DNA of 64,000 nt from NCBI GenBank assembly GCA_963970005.1, contig CAXAMN010014114.1, forward strand, positions 96,277 through 160,276. The letters run 5' to 3'. Each line of letters opens with the position of its first letter. Position 1 is the first letter of the stretch. Below, in pieces: positions 21,102 to 30,063 of this stretch. The DNA comes from Durusdinium trenchii (Eukaryota; Sar; Dinophyceae; Suessiales; Symbiodiniaceae). Under the pieces are notes generated by a model that was not told the DNA's origin, did no database searches, and saw nothing but the letters and a program-made list of their open reading frames with translations. The translations under genes and the position numbers were made by a program.

Positions 21102-21927
21102 ATGACTTCCCCTTTGGACACGGCATTTGCCCATCGGCTTCTCTTAGCACACCTTCAAGCAGCCACCTCCATTGCTACTACTTTTCAAAACCTTCCACCA
21201 TTTACACCGCAACTACCACAACAAGCACATCACCCACTCACTACCACTCCACCTTCCCCCCCAAGACCAGCCAGGCACACTCCTCCTCCACTGCAACCAC
21301 AGCCGTCTTTCTCACGCAGCCGCAGTCCGCCTCCTGCCAAAGGCAAACCATACATGGAGTGCAAACCAGAACCTTCTCCTTCACATACGCCCACTTCACC
21401 ACATCAGTTTTCACCACACCGCCACAAGTCCAAAGCGACTCACCAACACAAGGACAATACAGACCTCCCGAAACAGCGTACACCACCAATCACAACGATT
21501 TCTCTCACCAGTTCGCCCAATACACCTCCACAAACATCACCATTTCCACCGAATCCGCCACCTTTGCCACCTGCATCACCAGCACCACCATCCAAGCTAG
21601 CGCACCTCCTCACGGATTCACCACACTATCCTGACAATGGAGGATGGGAACCCAGTGAAGATGAGAAACTTGCGGCCTTCAAACAACAAAAAATCTCGCC
21701 CCAGTTGGAAATACATAGCAAAAGCACTCAAGAAAACACCTTTTGACTGCAAAGGTCGATGGCAAGTCTTGCGAATTCTTTACACACCTCAACCGCCAGA
21801 CAGTCCAGAAGCACAAGCACCATCACCACACAAGGCATCTCAACAAGCAGAGGCAACTCCTCCAGCCACAAAAGATGCCAGTACGATGACTACAGAACCT
21901 CCGGATCTGACCGACAAAGAGACATAG
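21102..21927 (+). CDS. Retroelement ORF2: Pro-rich protein with a C-terminal Myb/SANT-like domain, split by a +1 frame change
   Basis: From the ATG at 21102 the frame runs to a stop at 21746 (214 codons, Pro/Ser/Thr-rich). The Myb/SANT-like domain begins in this frame (WEPSEDEKLAAFKQQK, Trp at 21645) but its second half (SWKYIAKAL, then FDCKGRWQVLR, Trp at 21706 and 21760) is in the +1 frame, which runs to 21927. The switch falls at a run of six A (21688-21693). The Trp spacing (20 and 17 residues between) fits the Myb fold. A DNA- or histone-tail-binding role is inferred. Either this copy gained one A, or the element uses programmed frameshifting. Confidence 0.62.
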
Positions 21928-22439
21928 AATACACAACAGCAGTCTATGATCGTCCAGACAGTGCTTTCCACGACTTCTTGGTGCTGAAGAACATCCCGAA
22001 CTATTGATGCCTTTGTACGGTATTTTATTGTCAATTCGTACATATTTACATATTGGCTTATTGCTTTTTGTCGTTCCAGCAGTTGCGAGCAATAGACTCC
22101 AACCCACAACACACCATTACAGCTTTCTTCCACACGCGCAGCAAAAACAAGATTGGTCGCCAGCAGTGCACTTTTTGCTTGAACACTTGCCACACACGAC
22201 AAACTCTCGACCACTGAAGCATCGCCAATACTGTGTACAGACCAGTTTATTCCGTCTAATTCATCGTTTCATTGCATCCATGCGAATCACTATTGAATGG
22301 TCTCCCTATTGTTGAACAGGATGATTTTTTCGTTTCCTTGTTTTTCTTTTGGGTGTTTTTGACCGCTTTTATGTCTCCACTTTGATGCATTTTGATGTAC
22401 TTGCAGCTCGGCTAGTTCAACTTAGCTCAGCCTTCCATT

Positions 22440-22448
22440 CTTGTACAG
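22440..22448 (+). promoter_or_regulatory. CTTGTACAG motif, copy 2 (before ORF3)
   Basis: TTCTTGTACAG ends 25 bases before the ORF3 ATG at 22474. The same motif sits 19 bases before the ORF5 ATG, which supports an acceptor role. Confidence 0.55.
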
Positions 22449-22473
22449 TTTTTCTCTCGACGACGACATCGCG

Positions 22474-23799
22474 ATGGATTCAGAACCTGTTGGGACAGAC
22501 CTTGTTGCCTTGGATGCCCAGATCATTTCACAACTGCGAGATACAAACATTCAGATCAATCGGCTGATGGTCCTACAACTTAATCGACTACATGACACTA
22601 TTCGACAGCTACACTCAGCAGAATCCGACACCAGCACCCCAGACCCACGTCTACCAGGAAGAATCCAACAGCTCCAAACATTGTTGCCCTCGCTCAAAGC
22701 AACCGTGGAGCATCAACAGACTTTTTACCAACAGTGTCTCAGATTACAACACATACCAACCACCCTTCAACACCAAGTTTTACGCTTGGCCACCACTTTG
22801 GACAAGACCCACACGACTTCTACTTCCACTTTCGAACGATCAAACACACCTCCATCCCCCAGGCAACCCAAGACAGCCCCACCCTCACTTACTACCAAGC
22901 GACCCCCGATACGATTACATGAACGACCACATCAACCACAACATCACAAACTATCGGAACAGCCACTCCCAGTACGGCAGCAGCACACTTCCACAGCAGC
23001 ATCACACTCACACAGTGCCAAACACACCCATAAACCACCTCAACGCTCCAGATCACACTCAAGACATACAAGACAAAAGCGACAAGTTGCGGCCCCGAGA
23101 CGTCATTCAGACCGCACATCACCACCTCGCATTGCCAAACATAACAGCCCTCACTCCCACAGCACACGTTCCCCACCACAATCCCAACATCTCACCAAAC
23201 ATACCAAACATCGCAAACCACCCAAGCGATCACAACACTCTACTTCTCGCTCCAGACGCTCTCGGACAAGACGCTCGCGTACCACCCGGTCACGGAGAAA
23301 CCGTCGCGAGAGATCCACAAGATCCGCCCGCCGTCGCTCCTCTTGCAGGACCAGACGTCAACTCTCACCAGCACCGACTCGAACTCACTCACCCAGCCAC
23401 CAGACCGAACACCACACTTCTCGACACTCTTCACGTGCTTCTCCGACACCACGACCAGATTCGCCCCGCACAGAACCACCTCCTCTTACACCTACAGAAG
23501 ACACCAGCGACAGCGTCTTCGCTCTACAGCATTCACCTTCAGACAAAACCACATCAAACGTTACAGCAGCAACACCTGCTCCTTTTCCACTACATCCAAC
23601 ACCATCCCAACTACCGCCACCACCACCAAAAACACCACCGATTCCAGCGCCACTACGAATTCTTCCAAAAACATCACCTTCCACAAAACCATCACACCCA
23701 CCACCACCCCAGACAACACCCTTACGACCAAAACCACCATCATATCCACCTCCACAGCAACTTCTTCCTCGCCAAGTTGACCAAGATCCGGCGCCATGA
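22474..23799 (+). CDS. Retroelement ORF3: coiled-coil plus Arg/Ser-rich protein
   Basis: The protein has 441 residues from the ATG at 22474 (MDSEPVGTDLVALDAQ). Residues 1 to about 115 are helical and leucine-rich (INRLMVLQLNRLHDTIRQLH; GRIQQLQTLLPSLKATV), a likely coiled coil. Residues about 170-330 are rich in RS, SR and RRSR like SR splicing proteins, and the tail is Pro-rich. A basic RNA-binding or nucleocapsid-like role is inferred. A second long frame overlaps it almost completely, which reflects the stop-poor composition, so coding support rests on the N-terminal segment. Confidence 0.55.
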   Translation: MDSEPVGTDLVALDAQIISQLRDTNIQINRLMVLQLNRLHDTIRQLHSAESDTSTPDPRLPGRIQQLQTLLPSLKATVEHQQTFYQQCLRLQHIPTTLQHQVLRLATTLDKTHTTSTSTFERSNTPPSPRQPKTAPPSLTTKRPPIRLHERPHQPQHHKLSEQPLPVRQQHTSTAASHSHSAKHTHKPPQRSRSHSRHTRQKRQVAAPRRHSDRTSPPRIAKHNSPHSHSTRSPPQSQHLTKHTKHRKPPKRSQHSTSRSRRSRTRRSRTTRSRRNRRERSTRSARRRSSCRTRRQLSPAPTRTHSPSHQTEHHTSRHSSRASPTPRPDSPRTEPPPLTPTEDTSDSVFALQHSPSDKTTSNVTAATPAPFPLHPTPSQLPPPPPKTPPIPAPLRILPKTSPSTKPSHPPPPQTTPLRPKPPSYPPPQQLLPRQVDQDPAP

Positions 23800-24132
23800 G
23801 AGCTACCAGCGACATCACAATTCAGTCCTATTTATATCTATATTGGATTATGTCTCTACAACCAACGTCACTTCACACTTTACAGCAGGAAGCACCACTT
23901 CTCACCACCAAACAAACATTCTTTACTTCAAGATACATCCCAACACATCGCTAGACTCCGACCAATAGTACTCGGAAGTTTCACCCATCGCGTTTCACCC
24001 TGCAACCTTGAACAGAATTCAAAAGATGCAGAGTTACCATTTACATTTGCATTTGCTTTTCAGCACAACAACCTCACACTTGCTCTACAGATGCAACAAG
24101 TATTTATTTATTTATTTATTTACAGACACAAT

Positions 24133-24141
24133 CTTGTACAG
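24133..24141 (+). promoter_or_regulatory. CTTGTACAG motif, copy 3 (before ORF4)
   Basis: It lies just after a TATTTATTTATTTATTTA tract and 243 bases before the ORF4 ATG. Confidence 0.5.
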
Positions 24142-24384
24142 ATTCAGCTTTTCCACACATGAGTTTACAGCGGCCTCCGAAGATGCTGTAACAGCCACAT
24201 GCTTTATTGTTTTACTGCTTGGTTGCGACTATTACTAGACTGGACTGGTTTTTGGTTGATTCTTCTTCTACCACACGATTTACTTACCTGATTCTCATCA
24301 TGATCTTTTTACCGTCACTTGTTACCTCAGCCTTTTGATTCCAACTGATTTCATCGACACCTCCTTGACCTTCTGCTTGGCACC

Positions 24385-25218
24385 ATGGAAGCGGCATTTT
24401 GGAGCTGGACTCACGACACACCAGCGGCACACATTTATGGCGTATACACGTCCCAACACAGCTGCCGCACCACCATCTACCACACCAGAGAGCAGCTCCA
24501 TTCATTGCAACAGACAATGTACTTCGACGAGAACATTTACCCACATCTCCCTCCGGCATTGCTGGATCGCATACTACGAGTCAGAGCCTTAGTGAATCAC
24601 GCAACTGACGACCTCACAGCTGCTTTAGATCACATTGAAGCGATCGGCCGTTTCCCGCCTGATCAACTGAAAGGCAAGGGCAAGGGCCAAGGCAAAAACA
24701 AAAGCAAGACATACGATCACACCGAACTCACAGATGATCCAACCACAAGCATTCACCAAAGCGATCTTATCTTTCCATATACACCCCCACAAACCATGGC
24801 ACCACCTCGCACCACACCACCACCTTTGACCCACACCACAACACTTGAACCTTCACAGCAGGTCGCATCTCAGCAAACTGCGACACCTGACTTCCCACAC
24901 GCAGCCCTTGCACCCAAACCTTCTTACACCTGTATGCGCTCAGCAAACAGCTGTATTTCACCCCCACGACCAGTCAACCTCTTTTCCTACCACACCATCA
25001 CAACACACTATCCCACAGCAATGCGACTCTACCCAAGTTTACAACATTCGCATTCCCCTACAAGGACAAGCCACACTGACAGCCATCGGGCCGATCTCCG
25101 CACCACTCGCATCACCATCCAACAGCACACCTACCATCTATTGCCTGCCGACACCCACCAACATACGACCCAATCATCCAGAAGCGGGCACGGGACCTCC
25201 GGGACCCTGGTGGGATGA
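24385..25218 (+). CDS. Retroelement ORF4: unknown protein with a Lys/Gly tract
   Basis: The protein has 277 residues. Residues 1-95 look folded (MEAAFWSWTHDTPAAHIYGV; PHLPPALLDRILRVRALVN; DDLTAALDHIEAIGRFPPDQ), followed by a KGKGKGQGKNKSK tract and a Pro/Thr-rich tail. The basic tract suggests nucleic-acid binding. No family is recognised. The start ATG lies in CACCATGG. Confidence 0.5.
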   Translation: MEAAFWSWTHDTPAAHIYGVYTSQHSCRTTIYHTREQLHSLQQTMYFDENIYPHLPPALLDRILRVRALVNHATDDLTAALDHIEAIGRFPPDQLKGKGKGQGKNKSKTYDHTELTDDPTTSIHQSDLIFPYTPPQTMAPPRTTPPPLTHTTTLEPSQQVASQQTATPDFPHAALAPKPSYTCMRSANSCISPPRPVNLFSYHTITTHYPTAMRLYPSLQHSHSPTRTSHTDSHRADLRTTRITIQQHTYHLLPADTHQHTTQSSRSGHGTSGTLVG

Positions 25219-25511
25219 TGCTGGAGCGCCACCCTGAGAGAGCGCCAGACCTAATTCAAGGTCTTTGATTCTATGTACATGGTTTCTGACCCAATGCCTC
25301 CAGCGTATTGACCCTTCCAGCTATGAGAAAATATTTACAGTATTGAGTCTATGTTCATACTTATTTTGCTCTTCGAGATTTTTCTGACGCTTGCCACTTG
25401 AGCTTCGATCGACTTTCCAAGTCACAATTTTTCTCCAGTCTCAATTTTTAGCTTCTCAGCCATTGTGGTTCAAACCATCAGTTTCGACTACTCTCGTGCT
25501 TATTGCTCTTT

Positions 25512-25520
25512 CTTGTACAG
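25512..25520 (+). promoter_or_regulatory. CTTGTACAG motif, copy 4 (before ORF5)
   Basis: CTCTTTCTTGTACAG ends 19 bases before the ORF5 ATG at 25540. Confidence 0.55.
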
Positions 25521-25539
25521 AACTACAGCATTTCCCATC

Positions 25540-26703
25540 ATGGACGCGCATCAACAATGGTGGCAACAATACTATGGCACCATGACACCCACTGCCGGCT
25601 ATGGACCTCTCACCAATGCAGTGCGTCATCACTACCAACACCCCTATCACCAGCATCATCAACATCACGCCAACACTCCAGTTGATCCACCCACTACCTC
25701 TCCGGCACCACCAGCAACGTTTCCACCTGAACCCCTGCGCCCACCCGCAGCATCTCACCACCCAACGCCTCCACAGCTTGGTGTGGTACCCCCCAACATC
25801 CCCAACCTACCTGACACATGGACTCCCAGCGACACACATTTGGATACCAATACCGTACATGGTCACACATTGTTTCGGACAATTCAGCCGACGCAGTGGT
25901 CCAGGAAATACAACCTCGCAGGACAACAAGTCCTCGACATTTTCCCATGGCAGCTCAGCCGTTTTGGCCTCCAGGATCACAGCCTACGCATCCTGTCCCA
26001 AGGACGCTACACAGGCATTGTCACCACCAGATCCATCGCGGAGGCGGTCTTCACTTCACAATTGCTGCCAGAGATGAGGGCCCACAACCTGGACATCGAC
26101 AACATCGCCGAATATTTGCACCAACAAGCAGATCAGTCCATTCCAAACAAAACCACAGAAGCCAAACAATTCATGCAACCACTTATTTCTCGCATCATTG
26201 ACTTTCTACGAGGCCTTACACCACCAGCCGGCGAAGGCACAGCACTCCGAAAGCTCCAGCAACAGACAGATCGCTTACAACAACAAGAGAGCGAACTCCA
26301 GCGCGCTCGCGACAAGCTGAAGAATCATGGCATTGCGCTCACACCAACCAAGCCAGGATCACAACATGCCCCATCATCCGCCACCCACACACCGCATCTC
26401 CCACTCCCAGCCCCTACCGCCATCACAACCACGACCATTCTCAATCCCACCACACAAACACTCCATGACAACTCACCAGCCAACTATGCAGCAGCTGGCA
26501 TTCAGAAATGGCTCAAGACATTACCACCAGCCACTCAGACACAAGTCACCAACATCCAGCAGATTCTACGAGATGAACATATCACCAAAGAACAACTCCA
26601 AGAAGCAGCTACCCGCTATGGCATCCCGCTGGCTCGGGTCCTCAAGCTTCCCCCACGTTCACTACAGCAACTGGTCGCCGCGGGTTCGGCATTGGCAGCC
26701 TGA
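25540..26703 (+). CDS. Retroelement ORF5: gag-like/structural protein ending at a TGA in frame with the nuclease-RT
   Basis: The protein has 387 residues from the ATG at 25540. The N-terminus is Pro/His-rich. A folded middle (QVLDIFPWQLSRFGLQDHSL; GIVTTRSIAEAVFTSQLLPE) is followed by a coiled coil (LRKLQQQTDRLQQQESELQR) and a helical C-terminus (GIQKWLKTLP; YGIPLARVLKLPPRSLQQL). The frame stays open for 430 codons after the TGA at 26701-26703 into the GIY-YIG domain, so readthrough could make a gag-pol-like fusion. A gag-like role is inferred from position. No zinc knuckle is seen. Confidence 0.55.
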   Translation: MDAHQQWWQQYYGTMTPTAGYGPLTNAVRHHYQHPYHQHHQHHANTPVDPPTTSPAPPATFPPEPLRPPAASHHPTPPQLGVVPPNIPNLPDTWTPSDTHLDTNTVHGHTLFRTIQPTQWSRKYNLAGQQVLDIFPWQLSRFGLQDHSLRILSQGRYTGIVTTRSIAEAVFTSQLLPEMRAHNLDIDNIAEYLHQQADQSIPNKTTEAKQFMQPLISRIIDFLRGLTPPAGEGTALRKLQQQTDRLQQQESELQRARDKLKNHGIALTPTKPGSQHAPSSATHTPHLPLPAPTAITTTTILNPTTQTLHDNSPANYAAAGIQKWLKTLPPATQTQVTNIQQILRDEHITKEQLQEAATRYGIPLARVLKLPPRSLQQLVAAGSALAA

Positions 26704-27751
26704 CTCGTACAACAAGCGCTGCATCAACCAACACATCACACCCTACAATCCTTAACAACATTACACACAGCCCTATCACACTTTGTCCATTTCACACCCT
26801 ACATTGACAAGTCACACGCCATCTTTTCTATCAGTCTTATTCACCTCACATGCCTCTTTGCCTTTCCGTCACAAACACATCACTCTATACAATGGCGCTC
26901 CCGTTTCAACCAATTACAAGTTACACCACACACTTATCACTACCAAATGTTCACGCATCCCAATGCGGTTTATGCCAAGCTCTTTTTCAACCAACATCAC
27001 ACAAGACACCAATACCACCAACATGGACATACATACATCGGCTCTACCAGCATCACCATCCCCAAGCGAGAATACAATCGACACGCAAAACTCAAACAAT
27101 TACACAATAACCATCCCATTTCAGCTGAACTTTCTCTACGCTACTGGCACTCCAAGAACAACCTCCACCACTACAGCACTATTTACCTTTCCCATCACGA
27201 CACCTATGATCAAGCATGGACCTACGAACACCTGCGGATCCAAGAATGGCAACCTACACTCAACTGGCCCTATATCCAAAGACACCTCAAACTCAAAGCC
27301 TCAGGTTGGCAATTTTCAAAACATCGCACCACTTTCACACGGATGTCCACTCACAAACGTCTCTTCCAACGGCTCCGACGACGACAACACACCATCAAGC
27401 AACCCCACCTTCACACAAGTCAACGCCTACACGCCCTTACAGTTTTACGCAAGCTCAGCAAGCATACACTTTCATCTTTTCAAACATCAACAGCCATCCG
27501 CAGCGGCAAATACACTGATCTTGAAATTTACGCTTTCCGTCGCATGGCCGCCAGCTTAGAGGAACCAGATCGATCACGTGTTCTTCACCTTCTCCACTCA
27601 GCACTCAGCTTTCGCAATCTCACTCCACCCAAAGCCAACAAACCCTTTACCATTCCTTTCCTCTCCCACAATACCTTCTCGTCTTCCACGGAAAAATGGC
27701 TTCGCACACTGATCCAACACCACATGCATCACGTCATTCCCTTCCACCCCC
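26704..27751 (+). CDS. Retroelement pol part 1: GIY-YIG endonuclease and RT N-terminal region
   Basis: There is no stop from the TGA at 26703 to 27993 in this frame; the first internal ATG is 26947. The GIY-YIG domain shows TYIGSTS (27034-27042 is YIG), a downstream Arg (KREYNRHAKL), and the C-terminal EHLRIQEWQPTLNWP (27211-27270) with the catalytic Glu and the PxLN signature. The following segment (PFTIPFLSHNTFSSSTEKWL, near 27640-27700, then HVIPFHP) leads into the RT. At the five-C run 27747-27751 the sense switches to the -1 frame. GIY-YIG nucleases nick the target DNA in Penelope-like elements; here the domain is N-terminal to the RT. Confidence 0.72.
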
Positions 27752-29738
27752 TACTACCAAACTACGCGAAGCAGCACACAAGACTTTGCGTTCCCGGCTC
27801 TACAACCACAAACGTTGGGAAGAACTCTTCTCCACACATCCCACAGCCGCAGACATGCCATGCAGCTGCCACCACATGCACACCTTGCTTCGTCCCAACC
27901 ACACACCGCCGCTCTACGATGGTCACTACGTACTTACACTTGAAGACCTACAGCTCCCCAGCCATCTTGAGCTATTCATACAAGCCAACATGAACAGCAC
28001 TTTCTTTCCCACAAAGACGCAATATTTCCAACATTTTGAACAACAACTCACTCACTGGCTAAGACACCATGGTCTACCCACTGCCCTCCATCAACACAGC
28101 CTACCTTTTCTACACCAACAATGGAAACAACACATCGACAATCTTTTACACACGCCCCGCTTTACCTCCCGCAACGTTACACAGCTCCAACAGTTTCTTA
28201 CAGACAAGCTGGTACTCCATCATGCTGACCATGAACTACAAAACCTACGACTCTTTTGCCCACAGCACTACTTCCACGGATGTCTCACCACATGGAATAC
28301 ACCACAACTTTTTCTTCCACTACCAGATCTCACCGCCCAACAACTCCACCAAGTTCTCACACAATCTTTTCCAGCCAGCATTCGCAAAGCATACCCCTGG
28401 GGCTTCCGCACCAAATTCTACACACCACATGGAGTAGTCTTCCTCAAACAAAAGAAATCCTGGCGAAAGGGTAGAACAGTCATCAGCTACTTCAGATCCA
28501 TCGCAGGCACATTATTACGAGCCACCTCCAAAGCACTAGACATTATGCTCCTTCATCTTCTACCCCAACATCCAGGCCAATTATCTATACCCAACCTTTG
28601 GCAACACCTCCACAACCATTTCCAGACCACACCCGAAGACATCCACCTCACACCGATCAACGACGACCTTGTCGGCTTCTTCAACAGTGTACCTCAACAA
28701 CGCCTTGTCGACGCAGTCATCAGCCTGTGCAATCGCTGGAAAGCACAACACAACACCACTACCATCACCATCGATGTCCAGTCTACCGGCAACCCCATCC
28801 AACACTCACACATCGGTCGACACTACATCCACCACCCACAACAACGCACACTTGACACACAACACATTCCTCTTATCGTTCAACAAGCTCTTCACTCATG
28901 CATTTTCCAAGCTTGCAACACCTACTACAAACAAATTCAAGGAGCCGGCATTGGCAGTCAGCTCTCACCAGCACTTTGCAATGTGGCAATCACGCTCATC
29001 GAACACACTTGGCGAACCACATACCACACCTTCTTACAACAACCAAGCCTTCACTTGCTCAACACTCGCTACGTCGACAACCGATACATCTTGCTCAACG
29101 AACAATACAGATCAGCACTCCCCATCACTACATTGGCCCATCCTGAATTTTACGAACAACCAGTCGAAATAGAGCCAGTGGACGACGACCATCTACTCGG
29201 TTTCTTGATTGACCCTCTCAACAGAACCGTCACCTTCCAACTCCCCACCCATTCCTGGCAGATTCGTGATCCGCAGTCCGCAGGGAGTCACAGACTACGC
29301 CTTTCAGGCTTACAATCACGCCACCACACACTACAAAAATACACTTACCCCAAACATCTCGCCCACACGACCGCACAGAAATTGATGCAGCTATATATGG
29401 CCAAAGGCCATTCACCAGCACACTGCGCCGCGGCGCTGCGGCCAATAGGAAAAAGACTATGTGCCGGCACTTTCGCAGACTGCTGTGATATGTATTTTAC
29501 AGTATTGAACCTTTCAATGTCAAGCACTTCCACTATTTATTATCCAGACCTGATCCGATCTAGTTGCGCCGATACGGCTCAGTGTGTGTGTGTCCACTCC
29601 TGTTTCCAAGGACACTACCCTAGTTTCTCTAATCTACCCTACAAGCGTTTCTGTACAGAAGCAGGGGGCCAGCGCATGGCATCACGACGCTGGCCAACGA
29701 AGCTAGTGATGTCATGGGAAGCAGTCAGAGACGTCTGA
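27748..29738 (+). CDS. Retroelement pol part 2: reverse transcriptase with YVDN box
   Basis: This frame has no early start of its own; sense enters by the -1 change at 27747-27751 (then PTTKLREAAHKTLRSRLYNH and a CSCHH segment). RT motifs in order are: GRTVISYFRSIAGTLLRATS (28467 on), motif A NDDLVGFFNSVP (28662-28694 for DDLVGFFNSVP), motif B QIQGAGIGSQLSPALCNVAI (28932-28991), motif C RYVDNRYIL (RYVDN at 29067-29081) and a DDDHLLGFLID segment. The catalytic box is YVDN rather than YxDD. The frame runs into the 3' terminal repeat, adding about 50 residues, and stops in its hairpin. Together the domains fit target-primed reverse transcription. Confidence 0.78.
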
Positions 29739-29920
29739 CTGTGTACCTGCAATTTTTAATATACACTAAATTAATACTTCTTGTTGAAACATTCAAGTGA
29801 GCGGACTTTGCACTTCTTTCCGTTGAATCAAGTCAAGGGCTAAGTATTCACCTAAAGGGCTAATGCACACCGCGAAGCTACCTGAAATCACGCTCCACGG
29901 AGCAACCTTCTCAAGTGTGT
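29581..29920 (+). repeat. 3' terminal direct repeat of the retroelement
   Basis: It is a copy of 18041-18386 with three fewer GT dinucleotides. I saw no mismatch in the rest, which suggests recent insertion if the copies are made identical during transposition. The RT frame ends inside it at 29738. Confidence 0.88.
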
Positions 29921-30037
29921 GTATTGAAAGTTGAAACATGAACCAAAGAAATGTGCTGTACTCATCGCCCAAATGTGAAGGGCGAACATCCGCATCAGGC
30001 TCCATCAGGAGCCTGATGACCTGTCACGGCGGCCGAG

Positions 30038-30063
30038 GGGTCGATTTCCCGTATATAGACCTG
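30038..30063 (+). CDS. Possible micro-exon of a DEAD-box helicase (motif V region)
   Basis: After acceptor CCGAG the plus strand reads two bases of a Gly codon, then VDFPYIDL, then a GT donor (GTTGTTC). With the preceding Gly it resembles DEAD-box motif V (ARGVDFPxVDLVV). It is very short and no partner exon was found nearby, so chance is possible. Confidence 0.3.

Larger units (their letters stand above)
18041..29920 (+). mobile_element. 11.9 kb multi-ORF retroelement with GIY-YIG nuclease and YVDN reverse transcriptase (Penelope-like?)
   Basis: The unit is defined by near-identical direct repeats (18041-18386 and 29581-29920) around an A/C-rich, G-poor interior whose plus strand carries all the long ORFs. 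In order these are: ORF1 (18830-20701), ORF2 Myb/SANT-like (21102-21927 with a frame change), ORF3 SR-rich (22474-23799), ORF4 (24385-25218), ORF5 (25540-26703), then a GIY-YIG domain and RT (26704-29738) joined by a TGA codon and a -1 frame change. The nuclease lies N-terminal to the RT, as in the permuted Naiad/Chlamys type of Penelope-like elements, which also carry terminal direct repeats. I saw no integrase, tyrosine recombinase or RNase H. Assignment to Penelope-like elements is inference. The ORFs could include passengers. Both ends sit in GT-rich sequence, so a target-site duplication cannot be resolved. Confidence 0.75.

Noticed and set aside
22592..23968. Second 458-codon frame overlapping ORF3
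   Set aside because: It overlaps the SR-rich ORF almost fully. The A/C-rich strand rarely makes stop codons, so long empty frames are expected. The text is His/Pro/Asn noise without a domain.
26783..27559. 258-codon frame overlapping the GIY-YIG part
   Set aside because: The nuclease signature is in the other frame; this one is low complexity and again reflects the lack of stops.
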